Shown: piece after piece, positions 27,294-35,193 of the stretch
How positions within the stretch are numbered: the stretch's first letter is position 1
Layout: each line of letters opens with the position of its first letter
Assembly (NCBI RefSeq): GCF_025630775.1
Contig: NZ_JAOSZE010000006.1
Location: 124,001-188,000 of the forward strand
From: Actinoplanes sp. KI2
GTDB taxonomy: Bacteria; Actinomycetota; Actinomycetes; Mycobacteriales; Micromonosporaceae
DNA length: 64,000 nt
Direction of reading: 5' to 3'
Translations under genes and position numbers: made by a program
The notes under the pieces: generated by a model
Told to the model about the DNA's origin: nothing
Database searches by the model: none
What the model saw: only the letters and a program-made list of their open reading frames with translations

Positions 27294-27940
27294 TTGACGA
27301 GCAGACCGCCAAGCGCCGGGGATCCTTCTGGCGCGAGCTTCCGATTCTGCTGGGGGTGGCGATCCTGGTCGCCGTTCTCGTGCGCGCCTTCGTCCTGCAG
27401 ACCTTCTACATTCCATCCCCGTCGATGGAGCACACGCTCAACGTGCTGGACCGGGTGCTGGTCAACAAGCTCGTTTACGACTTCCGCGACCCGAAACGCG
27501 GCGAGATCATCGTCTTCAAGGCGCCCGACGACTGGCAGTCCGGCGCCGAGGGCGAGGACTTCATCAAGCGCATCATCGGTACGCCCGGCGATCACGTGGT
27601 CTGCTGCGATGCCCAGGAGCGCCTGATGGTCAACGGTGTCTCGCTCGACGAGCCGTACATCTACCGGGACGCCGACGGCAACCAGGACCCGGCCGCCGAC
27701 CGGAAGTTCGACATCACCGTGCCCAAGGACCGGCTCTGGGTGATGGGCGACCACCGCTCGGCCTCGGGTGACTCGCTCGAGCACTACGAGGAGAGCAACG
27801 GCAACATCCAGGAGGCGACGATCACCGAGAAATCGGTGGTGGGCCGCGCCTTCACGGTGTTCTGGCCGATCAGCCGGGCCAAGTGGCTCACGGTGCCGGA
27901 CGGGTTCGACAAGATTCCCGATGCCCCGGCGGCAAACTAG
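27290..27940 (+). CDS. lepB: Signal peptidase I, second copy
   Basis: A 216-residue paralogue of the upstream peptidase. TM helix at residues ~14-33, catalytic Ser in FYIPSPSMEHTL, Lys in DFIKRIIGTPGDH, and VMGDHRSASGDS. It is shorter and lacks the first copy's tail. The GTG start overlaps the first copy's stop (GTGA), but a good TAGGCT -10 just upstream suggests its own leaderless transcript. Having two type I peptidases in tandem is common in actinomycetes, where they divide signal-peptide substrates. Confidence 0.94.
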   Translation: MIDEQTAKRRGSFWRELPILLGVAILVAVLVRAFVLQTFYIPSPSMEHTLNVLDRVLVNKLVYDFRDPKRGEIIVFKAPDDWQSGAEGEDFIKRIIGTPGDHVVCCDAQERLMVNGVSLDEPYIYRDADGNQDPAADRKFDITVPKDRLWVMGDHRSASGDSLEHYEESNGNIQEATITEKSVVGRAFTVFWPISRAKWLTVPDGFDKIPDAPAAN

Positions 27941-27947
27941 CACCCGG

Positions 27948-27977
27948 TCGATAGATCAACGCCGGGCGCAATAGGCT
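27948..27977 (+). promoter_or_regulatory. Leaderless promoter of the Nudix gene
   Basis: TCGATA (27948-27953), 18-base spacer, TAGGCT (27972-27977), ending seven bases before GTG 27985. Confidence 0.45.
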
Positions 27978-27984
27978 TGGCCGC

Positions 27985-28446
27985 GTGACCGTAATCGACC
28001 GCCGAGCTGCGCGCGTGCTGCTCGTCGACGACGCCGGCCGCACCCTGCTGCTGCACGGGGGCGATCCGGCCCGTCCCGGGGAGAGTTGGTGGTTCACGCC
28101 GGGCGGCGGGCTCGACGACGGCGAGGCGCTCGCCGAGGGCGCCGCGCGCGAGCTGTTCGAGGAGACCGGCCTGCGGGTCGACCCGGCCGAGCTGGGCGAC
28201 CCGGTGTGGCACGAGATCACCGAGTTCAGCTTTCGCGCCCGCTCGTACCGTCAGGAACAGGATTTCTTCCTGCTCCGGGTGTCCGAGTGGCGGGTCGACC
28301 GGGCCGGCATGGACGACAACGAGCGGGAGACCATCACCGGGCATCGCTGGTGGTCGGCCGCCGAGATCGAGGCGAGCGACGAGCAGATCTTCCCGGCTGG
28401 GCTGGCCGGCCTGCTGCGCCGGCTTGTCCCTGTCGGGGGGCGCTGA
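27985..28446 (+). CDS. Nudix hydrolase
   Basis: A 153-residue hydrolase of nucleoside-diphosphate-linked compounds. The Nudix box is intact in two adjoining pieces: GGGLDDGEALAEG then AARELFEETGL (residues ~37-60), which supplies the Mg-binding glutamates. WWFTPGGG before the box and a Trp-rich C-terminus are typical of MutT-like actinobacterial members; the substrate is not predictable. The start is GTG 27985 with a leaderless promoter. Its stop overlaps the rnhB start as TGATG. Confidence 0.92.
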   Translation: MTVIDRRAARVLLVDDAGRTLLLHGGDPARPGESWWFTPGGGLDDGEALAEGAARELFEETGLRVDPAELGDPVWHEITEFSFRARSYRQEQDFFLLRVSEWRVDRAGMDDNERETITGHRWWSAAEIEASDEQIFPAGLAGLLRRLVPVGGR

Positions 28447-29318
28447 TGCTGGCACCGCCGCGCACCGTGGTCCGCCGGGAGGGCGGCCTCTACGCCCTCG
28501 AGCGGGCGCTGCAGCGCCGCGGCTTCCGCTCCGTCGCCGGCGCCGACGAGGCCGGCCGCGGCGCATGTGCCGGGCCCCTGGTGGCCGCCGCCGCGATCCT
28601 GCCCGAGGGCAAGCGGGGCGAGATCGACGAGCTGGCCGACTCGAAACTGCTCACCCCGGCGGCCCGCGAGCGGGTCTACGAGCAGGTGGTCGATCGGGCG
28701 CTGGCCTGGTCCGTCATGATCATCCCGGCCACCGAGGTCGATGCGCGCGGCCTGCACGTGTGCAATCTCGCGGCGATGCGCCGCGCGCTGGCGTCGTTGT
28801 CCACCCCGCCCGAGTACGTGTTGACCGACGGGTTCCCGGTCGACGGCCTGGGCGTGCCCGGCCTCGCGGTGTGGAAGGGCGACCGGGTCGCGGCCTGCGT
28901 GGCGGCGGCCAGCGTGCTGGCCAAGGTCACCCGGGACCGGATCATGGTGGAGCTGGACGACCGGTTTCCGAACTACGGGTTCGCCGTGCATAAGGGATAC
29001 ATCACCGACGAGCACAGCGCCGCGCTGCTGCGGCACGGGCCGTGCGCCGAGCACCGGTTCTCGTACGTGAACGTGGCGGCGGCGTCGGGCCGGGGCAATC
29101 GGCCGCCCCGGGCGCGGCGCCCGGCGACGGTGCCGGCCGCGTCGCTGTTCGACGCGGTCCCCGGCGAGGTTTTCGATGCGGTCCCCGTCGAGGTTGAGGC
29201 CGAGCCGCCGGTGCTTCCGGGCGTCGGTGAGGGTACCGTCGGCGTGGCGTCGGGCGACCAGCCTCAGCCGTCGCCGTTGGTGGGGGAAGATGAGGCCATG
29301 GAGGGCGAGAAGCGATGA
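28446..29318 (+). CDS. rnhB: Ribonuclease HII
   Basis: 290 residues. RNase HII nicks at ribonucleotides embedded in DNA. Catalytic acids lie in VAGADEAGRGACAGPLV (Asp-Glu, ~residue 30) and VLTDGFPV, with SVLAKVTRDRIM and NYGFAVHKGY of the family core. The core ends near residue 215; the remaining ~75 residues are an acidic, Pro/Val-rich tail without recognisable domain. Start ATG 28446 follows the Nudix stop by overlap, and the stop overlaps the DUF2469 start (ATGA). Confidence 0.95.
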   Translation: MLAPPRTVVRREGGLYALERALQRRGFRSVAGADEAGRGACAGPLVAAAAILPEGKRGEIDELADSKLLTPAARERVYEQVVDRALAWSVMIIPATEVDARGLHVCNLAAMRRALASLSTPPEYVLTDGFPVDGLGVPGLAVWKGDRVAACVAAASVLAKVTRDRIMVELDDRFPNYGFAVHKGYITDEHSAALLRHGPCAEHRFSYVNVAAASGRGNRPPRARRPATVPAASLFDAVPGEVFDAVPVEVEAEPPVLPGVGEGTVGVASGDQPQPSPLVGEDEAMEGEKR

Positions 29319-29638
29319 GCGCAGAGGATCTCGAGAAGTACGAGACCGAGATGGAGCTGCAGCTCTACCGGGAGTACCGCGACATCGTCCGCCAGTTCTC
29401 CTACGTGGTGGAGACGGAGCGCCGGTTCTACCTGGCCAACCAGGTTGACCTGCACGTGCGCAACTCGGACGGCGAGGTGTATTTCGAGGTCGAGATGCAC
29501 GACGCCTGGGTGTGGGACATGTATCGCCCGGCTCGGTTTGTGAAAAACGTTCGCGTTATGACGTTCAAGGACGTCAACGTGGAGGAGCTGGAGAAGCCGG
29601 ATATCTCCCTGCCGGACGACGCCGGCTTCGGCAGCTGA
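29315..29638 (+). CDS. DUF2469 family protein
   Basis: A 107-residue acidic protein conserved throughout actinobacteria next to rnhB. The sequence is rich in Glu and aromatic residues (DLEKYETEMELQLYREYRDIV, SYVVETERRFYLANQVD, DAWVWDMYRPARFVKNVRV). No function is established. It overlaps rnhB by four bases, so the two are co-translated. Confidence 0.93.
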   Translation: MSAEDLEKYETEMELQLYREYRDIVRQFSYVVETERRFYLANQVDLHVRNSDGEVYFEVEMHDAWVWDMYRPARFVKNVRVMTFKDVNVEELEKPDISLPDDAGFGS

Positions 29639-29697
29639 CCGAGGGTTGTCCACAGGGGCGGTCGCAGGGGCGCTGAGAATTCGGCAGGGTGGCTGCC

Positions 29698-30180
29698 ATG
29701 CCACCCGTGCTCGCTCTCCTCATCGCCCTGCTGACCGTGCCCATCGGGGGCCACGCGGCTCCGCCGAGATACGACTGGCCGGTCTCGCCCGCGCACCTCA
29801 CCCGCCGGTTTGAGCCTCCACCGCGGCCCTGGCTGGCCGGCCACCGCGGTGTCGACCTGGGCTCGACCGCGGGCGCCGAGGTGCGTGCCGCCGGTCCGGG
29901 AACGGTCGTCTTCGTGGGCGAGGTGGCCGGCCGCGGGGTGGTGAGCATCGCCCATCCCGGCGGCCTCCGGACGACGTACGAGCCGATCACCGCGACCGTC
30001 GCGGCGGGCGACCAGGTTGCCCCGGGCGATCCCATCGGCCGCCTCGACGCCGGCCATCCCGGCTGCCCGGCCGCGGCCTGCCTGCATTGGGGTCTGCGCC
30101 GGGGGGACGCCTATCTCGACCCGCTCGCCCTGCTCGGCCTCGGGCGGGTGCGCCTGCTACCGCTGGAGGCCGGCGATTAG
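29698..30180 (+). CDS. Secreted M23-family peptidase-like protein
   Basis: About 160 residues. A signal peptide (PPVLALLIALLTVPIGGHA) precedes a LytM/M23 domain: the zinc ligands HRGVDLG (H-x3-D) and CLHWGL. In most active M23 enzymes the last motif is HxH; here Cys replaces the first His, as in many actinobacterial relatives, so activity on peptidoglycan is uncertain. The ATG at 29698 is chosen for its spacing from AGGG; GTG 29689 is possible. Its 3' end overlaps the convergent aminotransferase gene by 24 bases. Confidence 0.85.
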   Translation: MPPVLALLIALLTVPIGGHAAPPRYDWPVSPAHLTRRFEPPPRPWLAGHRGVDLGSTAGAEVRAAGPGTVVFVGEVAGRGVVSIAHPGGLRTTYEPITATVAAGDQVAPGDPIGRLDAGHPGCPAAACLHWGLRRGDAYLDPLALLGLGRVRLLPLEAGD

Positions 30181-31365
30181 TTGCGGGAGGCGTTCGGCCA
30201 GCCGGTCGTACTCCTCCGGGCGGTTGTAGACCTGCGCGCTCAGCCGCAGCATCCCGCGCCCGCCCCACGCGTTCACCGCGGTCTCGGTGGCCAGCTTGTC
30301 CGAGATCAGGGTGCGCAGGGCGACGGCCTCCGGCCCGGTCGTGGCCAGCCCGGCCGGCAGCGGCAGCGACCGCATCGCCACCTCCGGCATCGTGGGCTGC
30401 GGCAGCTCGGCCGGGGCCAGCCCGAGCGCCGCGCCCACCACCCGCTGGCCATAGGCGACCAGTGCCGCGTTGTGCGCCCGGACCGCCTCCCAGCCCAGCG
30501 TGCGCAGCGTGAAGAGCCCGGTCGGCGCGGCCAGCCAGGGCGTCAGGTCCAGCGTCCCCTGGAACTCCACCGACAGCGGGAAACCCTGCTCCTGCTCCCA
30601 CGAGACGACCAGCGGCTCGATCCGCCGGCGCCAGGCCGGACCGACCGCCAGCAGCGCCGTCCCGCGCGGCGCGAACGCCCACTTGTGCAGGTTGCCCACC
30701 CAGAAGTCGGCGCCGATCGCGTCGACGTCGACCGGCAGCATGCCCGGGACGTGCGCGGCGTCGACCAGGACCGGGATCTCGTGCTCGCGGGCGGCCGCGA
30801 CGATCTCGCGTACCGGAAAGGTCGCCGCGGTGGCGGACGCGATCTGGTCGATGATCAGCAACCTGGTCTTGCCCGGCCGCAAGGCCGAGCGCACCCGGGA
30901 GATCACCTCGGCGTCGGAGGCGGCCAACGGCAGCGCGACGGTCCGCGCGGTGGCGCCCGCCCGGCGGCACTGGCGGCGGGTGGCCAGGTCGACCGCGCCG
31001 TAGCCGTGATCGGTGAGCAGCACCTCGTCGGCCGGACCGAGCCGCACCGTCTGCAGCGCCAGCGAGATCGCCGAGGTCGTGTTCGGCACCAGCGCGCTGC
31101 CGTCCGGGTCGGCCCCGAGGAACGCCGCGATGTGCCGTCGGGTGTGGATCACCCGGTCGACCACGCCCTGGGTGTGGAACTTGTGCGGGTTCGCCTCGAT
31201 CTCGTCGCGCAGCCGCTGCTGGGCGCGCTGAACGCCGATCGGGACCGCGCCGAAGGAGCCGTGGTTGAGATAGGACACGGCCGGGTCCAGCGAGAACAGG
31301 AGGCGGGCACCCGGGAGGGGTGCGGGCGGGTCTCCGGCGCTCACGCCTCGATCGTACGGCGTCAC
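30157..31365 (-). CDS. Class V aminotransferase-fold PLP enzyme
   Basis: A 402-residue PLP-dependent enzyme of the isopenicillin-N epimerase/cysteine-desulfurase-like group. YLNHGSFGAVP near residue 32 and PNTTSAISLAL bind the cofactor phosphate, VDAAHVPGM contains the PLP-ring Asp, and the Schiff-base Lys is in NLHKWAFAPRG (~residue 225). The reaction is unknown; relatives do epimerisation or C-S lyase chemistry. Its start (ATG 31365; GTG 31344 also possible) overlaps the xerC stop by four bases, so it is co-transcribed with xerC. Confidence 0.88.
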   Translation of the reverse strand: MTPYDRGVSAGDPPAPLPGARLLFSLDPAVSYLNHGSFGAVPIGVQRAQQRLRDEIEANPHKFHTQGVVDRVIHTRRHIAAFLGADPDGSALVPNTTSAISLALQTVRLGPADEVLLTDHGYGAVDLATRRQCRRAGATARTVALPLAASDAEVISRVRSALRPGKTRLLIIDQIASATAATFPVREIVAAAREHEIPVLVDAAHVPGMLPVDVDAIGADFWVGNLHKWAFAPRGTALLAVGPAWRRRIEPLVVSWEQEQGFPLSVEFQGTLDLTPWLAAPTGLFTLRTLGWEAVRAHNAALVAYGQRVVGAALGLAPAELPQPTMPEVAMRSLPLPAGLATTGPEAVALRTLISDKLATETAVNAWGGRGMLRLSAQVYNRPEEYDRLAERLPQLIAGLQR

Positions 31366-32306
31366 GCGCGGGGGTGTGCCTGTTTGAAGGCGGCCCGCAG
31401 GCGCTCGGTCGACACGTGTGTGTAGATCTGGGTGCTCGACAGGGAGGAGTGGCCGAGGAGGTCCTGCACCGCGCGCAGGTCGGCGCCGCCGTCGAGCAGG
31501 TGGGTGGCGGCCGAGTGGCGCAGGTCGTGCGGGCTGGTGTGCGGCAGGCCGGCCGCGCGGGCGGCGGTGTCGACGATCCGCCGCACCACGGTCTGCTGCA
31601 GGCGGCCACCCTTGACGCCGAGGAAGAGCGCGTCGCCGCTGCCCTTCGTGACCAGCGCCGGCCGGCCGTGGCGCAGCCAGTCGTCGAGGGCGCGCTGGGC
31701 GGGCAGGCCATAGGGGACGGCCCGCTCCTTGGCGCCCTTGCCGAAGACCCGGATCAGGCGGCGGCCCTCGTCCAGGTCGGCCAGGTCGAGGCCGCAGAGC
31801 TCGCTGACCCGCACCCCGGTGGCATAGAGCAACTCCAGGACGGCCCGGTCGCGGTCGCTCTCCGGGTTCTCGACCAGGGCGCCGGCCTGATCGGCGCGCA
31901 GCACGGTGGGCAGGTCGCGGTGGGCGCGGGGGCTGACCAGCTGCGCTCCGGGGTCGTTGGAGGCGAGACCGGCGCGTTGCGCCCAGGCGGTGAAGTTGCG
32001 GGCCGCGGCGGCGCGGCGTGCTTGAGACGTACGCGCGGCGCCGTCCCGCATGCGCGTCGCCAGCCAGCCGCGGAGGACGGCGATGTCGAGGTCGCCGGGC
32101 GCTCGGCGGCCGGCCTGGGCGGCGTGGTGCAGCAGGGAGACCACATCGCCGACGTACGCCCGGACGGTGTGCTCGGACCGGTTGTCGACCCGCGACAGGT
32201 GGCGGCCGAACTCGTCGACGGCGTCGCGCATGGCGGCCGGGAGTTCCTCGTGCATCTGGCGGGTGTCCATCGCGTCGACGGTCATCGCTGGGGCGGCCGG
32301 AGTCAA
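31362..32306 (-). CDS. xerC: Tyrosine recombinase XerC
   Basis: A tyrosine recombinase of up to 314 residues; a Met ~12-17 codons later is a likely real start. N-terminal SAM-like core-binding domain (residues ~28-110), then the catalytic domain with Arg in TGVRVSELCGLD (~165), Lys in GKGAKERAVP, HDLRHSAATHLLDGG (His, Arg), LGHSSLSSTQIYTH (His and nucleophile Tyr). With XerD it resolves chromosome dimers at dif. The position by an M23 gene and upstream of the rpsB region is typical of actinomycetes, so this is the chromosomal enzyme rather than an integrase. Confidence 0.93.
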   Translation of the reverse strand: MTPAAPAMTVDAMDTRQMHEELPAAMRDAVDEFGRHLSRVDNRSEHTVRAYVGDVVSLLHHAAQAGRRAPGDLDIAVLRGWLATRMRDGAARTSQARRAAAARNFTAWAQRAGLASNDPGAQLVSPRAHRDLPTVLRADQAGALVENPESDRDRAVLELLYATGVRVSELCGLDLADLDEGRRLIRVFGKGAKERAVPYGLPAQRALDDWLRHGRPALVTKGSGDALFLGVKGGRLQQTVVRRIVDTAARAAGLPHTSPHDLRHSAATHLLDGGADLRAVQDLLGHSSLSSTQIYTHVSTERLRAAFKQAHPRA

Positions 32307-32348
32307 GCTCCCACGCGGTTGCAGTCGCTCCTTACACTTCGCCTCACT

Positions 32349-32867
32349 ATGGCATCGAAGCGAGGAATTCCCCTGGTGGCGCTGCTCAGCCTGGCGATCG
32401 CGGCCTGCTCGAGCGGGGGCGGCGGCACGCCGTCGACGTCGTCATCCTCGTCGCGGTCGGCCAATGCCGGATTCGGCGGCCCGGTGGCGTCGGCGGCTGC
32501 GTCGGCGGCCGCCCCGATCGTGGTGGACCGGGTGTTCTTCCGGACGCCCTCGAAGAACATCATCTGCGATCTGGGCCCGTCCGAGGTGCGCTGCGACATG
32601 ATCCGTAAGTCCTGGTCGCCGCCGCCCAAGCCGTCGTCGTGCGAGCTGGACTGGGGGTTCGGGATGCACATCACGGGCGGGAAGGCGGGCTTCACCTGCG
32701 CCGGGGACAGCCTGATCGGGGAGACCGAAGCCGAGACGTTGGAGTACGGGCACGCGTATCGGTCGGGCTCGGTTCGGTGCACCAGCGAGAGTACGGGGTT
32801 GACCTGCTTGGACGAGAAGAGCGGGCGGGGATTTACGTTGGCGGTTTCGCGCTACAGCCTCTTCTGA
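32349..32867 (+). CDS. Lipoprotein, function unknown
   Basis: 172 residues. A lipoprotein signal (LVALLSLAIAAC) has its lipid-bearing Cys at residue ~20, followed by a Gly/Ser-rich linker. The mature domain has six cysteines (e.g. NIICDLG, EVRCDM, SSCELDWG, FTCAGD, RCTSES, LTCLDEK), probably three disulfides, and ends in SGRGFTLAVSRYSLF. Similar small Cys-rich domains are widespread in actinomycete envelopes. TACACT ten bases before the ATG may be the -10 of a near-leaderless transcript. Its end abuts the repeat island. Confidence 0.85.
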   Translation: MASKRGIPLVALLSLAIAACSSGGGGTPSTSSSSSRSANAGFGGPVASAAASAAAPIVVDRVFFRTPSKNIICDLGPSEVRCDMIRKSWSPPPKPSSCELDWGFGMHITGGKAGFTCAGDSLIGETEAETLEYGHAYRSGSVRCTSESTGLTCLDEKSGRGFTLAVSRYSLF

Positions 32868-32884
32868 GTCCCGTTCTTGCTGGT

Positions 32885-32996
32885 CGCGTTCCTGCTGGGT
32901 CGTGTGCTTGCTGGGTCGTGTGCTTGCTGGGTCGTGTGCTTGCTGGGTCGTGTGCTTGCTGGGTCGTCTGCTTGCTGGGTCGTGTGCTTGCTGGGT
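32885..32996 (+). repeat. 16-bp tandem repeat, seven copies
   Basis: Unit CGTGTGCTTGCTGGGT at 32901, 32917, 32933, 32949, 32965 (one mismatch) and 32981, with a diverged copy at 32885. The unit length is not a multiple of three, so this is a non-coding minisatellite. It starts 18 bases after the lipoprotein stop. Confidence 0.9.
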
Positions 32997-33135
32997 CGCG
33001 TTGCGGCGCTCTCTGGCGCCGCCGATTTCTGTCGTACCCCCGCCCTACGGTCGAACCATGACCAGCCGCCCGGCGCACCCGGCCGTTCCCGCGCCCGCTC
33101 GCCCTCGTCGGCCCGCCGTCGCTCCCGGCCGTGAC

Positions 33136-33255
33136 GGTCGCTGCTGTGCTGGTGGCGGCGCTGCCGGTCGCTGCTGTGCCGGTGATGGCGGCCCCGGTCG
33201 CTGCTGTGCCGGTCGCTGCTGTGCCGGTCGCGGTCGCGCCGGTCGCGGTCGCGCC
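33136..33255 (+). repeat. 15-bp tandem repeat family
   Basis: Units GGTCGCTGCTGTGCC (33136, 33166, 33196, 33211) and the variant GGTCGCGGTCGCGCC (33226, 33241), first 30 then 15 bases apart. Plus-strand translation gives Val-Ala-Ala-Val-Pro runs. A possible leaderless ATG at 33058 (TACGGT six bases upstream) precedes it, but no credible protein follows. Confidence 0.8.
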
Positions 33256-33264
33256 GGTCCTCTC

Positions 33265-33669
33265 TCAGGGGCGGGTGAGCCGCACCCGGTCGGCCGGGTG
33301 GACGGTCTCGGTGCCGTCCGCGGCGGTCACCACGAGGACGGGCACACCCTCGCCGAGGCGATACTTTCGCCGTTCGGCGTCGGTGGGCATGCGGGCGCCG
33401 GCGCGTTCGCCCCGGCCCAGCGTGACGAGCTCGGTCGGCTCCGGCACCCGGACGAATGTCCCTCGTGGCCGGTCGACGGTCACCAGCCCTTCGGTGCGCA
33501 GCTGGCCGATGGCCTGGCGCACGGTGGTGCGGCTGATCCCATACTCCTGCGCGAGGCGCAGCTCGCTGGGCAGTGGCTCACCGGGGCCCAGCTCTCCCGA
33601 CTCGATCTGATTGCGGAGCAGGTCGGCCAGCTGGCGGAACACCGCTCGGTCCGCGGAAGGATCGATCAT
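33265..33669 (-). CDS. GntR-family transcriptional regulator, short form
   Basis: A 134-residue protein from ATG 33669 (GTG 33678 possible; longer starts run into non-conserved sequence). An N-terminal winged helix occupies residues ~6-75 (FRQLADLLRNQIESGELGPG, PSELRLAQEYGISRTTVRQA). The C-terminal ~60 residues are too short for the usual FadR or UTRA effector domain. Such short GntR proteins are typical of actinomycete accessory islands and of KorSA/TraR-type control of conjugative elements. An AT-rich, partly palindromic stretch directly upstream may be its own operator. Confidence 0.85.
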   Translation of the reverse strand: MIDPSADRAVFRQLADLLRNQIESGELGPGEPLPSELRLAQEYGISRTTVRQAIGQLRTEGLVTVDRPRGTFVRVPEPTELVTLGRGERAGARMPTDAERRKYRLGEGVPVLVVTAADGTETVHPADRVRLTRP

Positions 33670-33699
33670 GTCAGTCACTTTACGTGCCCACGACGCTCC

Positions 33700-33734
33700 A
33701 TCATATTGTACGTATGAAGCCATGTAGGTATGAT
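33700..33734 (-). promoter_or_regulatory. AT-rich promoter/operator of the GntR gene
   Basis: A 35-base stretch bounded by inverted ATCATA/TATGAT, unusually AT-rich for this genome. It contains a minus-strand -10 TACAAT (complement of 33705-33710). The overlap of ends and -10 suggests autoregulation. Confidence 0.45.
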
Positions 33735-33951
33735 ACAACTGCCGCACTGAGAAGGCCGAGACTTGATCGGGCGGCAGGGCGGGCGGCGGTCGTCGATCGC
33801 TCGTAGGGTCGCGAAAGCGCCTGGTGCGCGGTCCGGCCGTCGCCCGTTCCACCGCAGTCGGGAGACCTGCGGCGTCCACTCCGCGGTCCAAAGTGGCCGG
33901 AGCCAACCGGTCCGCCTATCCGAGGTTGGGTGCCAAGCGTGTGGTGGTTCG

Positions 33952-34039
33952 CCCCAGCGCCCCAGCGCCCCAGCGCCCCAGCGCCCCAGCGCCCCAGCGC
34001 CCCAGCGCCCCAGCGCCCCAGCGCCCCAGCGCCCCAGCG
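33952..34039 (+). repeat. Eleven perfect tandem copies of an 8-bp unit
   Basis: CCCCAGCG repeated head to tail without mismatch over 88 bases, within non-coding DNA. Eight-base tandem repeats are the form of recognition sites bound by TraB, the FtsK-like DNA translocase of Streptomyces conjugative plasmids; simple slippage is the alternative. Confidence 0.9.
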
Positions 34040-34432
34040 CGTCGGCGCATCGGCGCCTTCGTCGACGTGACCGCGTCGCCGAGTGTTGGCGGTTCGGGCG
34101 CGCGCCGTACGCCTACCGTCGTGGAGCGAGTTTGTCGTCGTGGAGCGCCGGCAGTGCCGTGTGGAGGGCAGGGCCTGCGGTCAGCTGCCCTCGTCGACGG
34201 CATTCATGTCCGACAGGGCAATGTGGACCGGATGTTCCGCGCGCCGTGTGCGGCCCAGGTGGGGCTGCGCGCCGCGGCGGTGGGTCTCGGCGTGCCGCTC
34301 TTCCGATGTGCGCTGACTTCGCGCGGTCGGTGGGGCTTGCCAGATGTCGCTCGGATCCACGACTTCCACGGCCCGCTGCTCTCGGCGGTGGTCTCGATCG
34401 CGTCTCGGCGGTGGTCTCGATCGCGGCTGATG
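34040..34432. other. Non-coding stretch
   Basis: No credible gene in 393 bases: long open frames here have atypical composition and no recognisable motifs. A 23-bp tandem duplication sits at its right end. Confidence 0.5.
34380..34425 (+). repeat. 23-bp tandem duplication
   Basis: Two perfect copies (34380-34402 and 34403-34425) of a unit beginning TCTCGGCGGTGGTCTC, just beyond the stop of the minus-strand gene at 34433. Confidence 0.85.
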
Positions 34433-34684
34433 TCAGTTGACGCGGGCCCAGGACATGAAGCGCTCGTAGAGATCGGCCGGCATGGTCTCGCCGTGCGACG
34501 TCAGGTCGCGGAACGCGTCATACATCTGGACGGACAGGTAGACGGTCAGCACCGAAGGAAAGCCCCGAAACTCGGTCAGCAGGCTCGCCTTGGCACTGGC
34601 GCACGGCCACGGCTGTCTGCAGGCGCGGCAGTCCCAGGCTGGCCGAGCGTACAGGTGGTCGGTACTTTGAATGGTTTTGGTCAT
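34433..34684 (-). CDS. Small Cys-motif actinomycete protein, function unknown
   Basis: An 83-residue protein from ATG 34684 with GGGGA upstream. Core: HLYARPAWDCRACRQPWPC, where CxxC-x4-C may bind metal, then LTEFRGFPSVLTVYLSVQMYDAF and PADLYERFMSWAR. Proteins of this layout occur in many copies in Micromonosporaceae, often near GntR or helix-turn-helix genes, and are sometimes labelled flavin reductase without evidence. Its role is unknown; the context suggests part of an accessory regulatory module. Confidence 0.7.
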   Translation of the reverse strand: MTKTIQSTDHLYARPAWDCRACRQPWPCASAKASLLTEFRGFPSVLTVYLSVQMYDAFRDLTSHGETMPADLYERFMSWARVN

Positions 34685-34905
34685 CGTTGTCCCCAATCGC
34701 TCGCCGTCTTCGATCAGATCCGACGAGCCGTTGTTGTCCGAGCACCGGACCCGTGCACCGAAGGCGACCGCGCCGACCCCCGTCCGGCCCGGCACGCAGA
34801 TCTCGCGCACCGAGCCGACCGACGCGCTCACCGGCTCTGTTGCGACCGCCGGCGCCGGCGCTGAAGCAACTCGGACACCGCGGGGCGGCGGCGTTGCGGC
34901 CCCGG

Positions 34906-35150
34906 CTGTGCCTGTCGCTCCGCACGGGTTGGTCCCGCAGCGGCGGCCTGCTGTGCCTGTCGCTCCGCACGGGTTGGTCCCGCAGCGGCGGCCTGCTGTG
35001 CCTGTCGCTCCGCACGGGTTGGTCCCGCCGCGGCGGCCTGCTGTGCCTGTCGCTCTGCCCGGGGTGGTCCGGCTGCGGCGGCCTGCTGTCGCTCTGCCCG
35101 GGGCGGTCCGGCTGCGGCGGCCTGCTGTCGCTCCGCCCGGGTCCGTCCGG
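34906..35150 (-). repeat. 45/39-bp repeats, possibly encoding an Ala/Gln-rich repeat protein
   Basis: Units start at 34906, 34951, 34996 and 35041 (45-base period) and 35086 and 35125 (39-base period). All lengths are multiples of three. On the minus strand one frame (34828-35157) reads RAERQAQQAAAAGPT (15 residues) and RAERQQAAAAGPP (13 residues) repeats. That frame is continuous with the gene at 35194-35808 except for one TGA at 35194-35196, so it may be the decayed or variable C-terminus of that gene. Confidence 0.75.
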
Positions 35151-35193
35151 CCGGCACCGGTGGCCTGGGGTCTCGTGCCCTCGGCGGCCGAGA

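Noticed and set aside
31362-32306. Tyrosine recombinase considered as the integrase of the adjacent repeat island
   Set aside because: Length, motifs and gene neighbourhood fit chromosomal XerC; no tRNA or att-like direct repeats were seen beside it.
33058-33717. Possible leaderless gene from ATG 33058 through the 15-bp repeats
   Set aside because: The start context (TACGGT six bases upstream) is good, but the product is an Arg/Gly/Cys repeat run that ends antisense to the GntR gene. Treated as repeat DNA.
32885-34039. Tandem repeats considered as a CRISPR array
   Set aside because: Units are 8-16 bp and directly abut, with no spacers of constant length and no cas genes.
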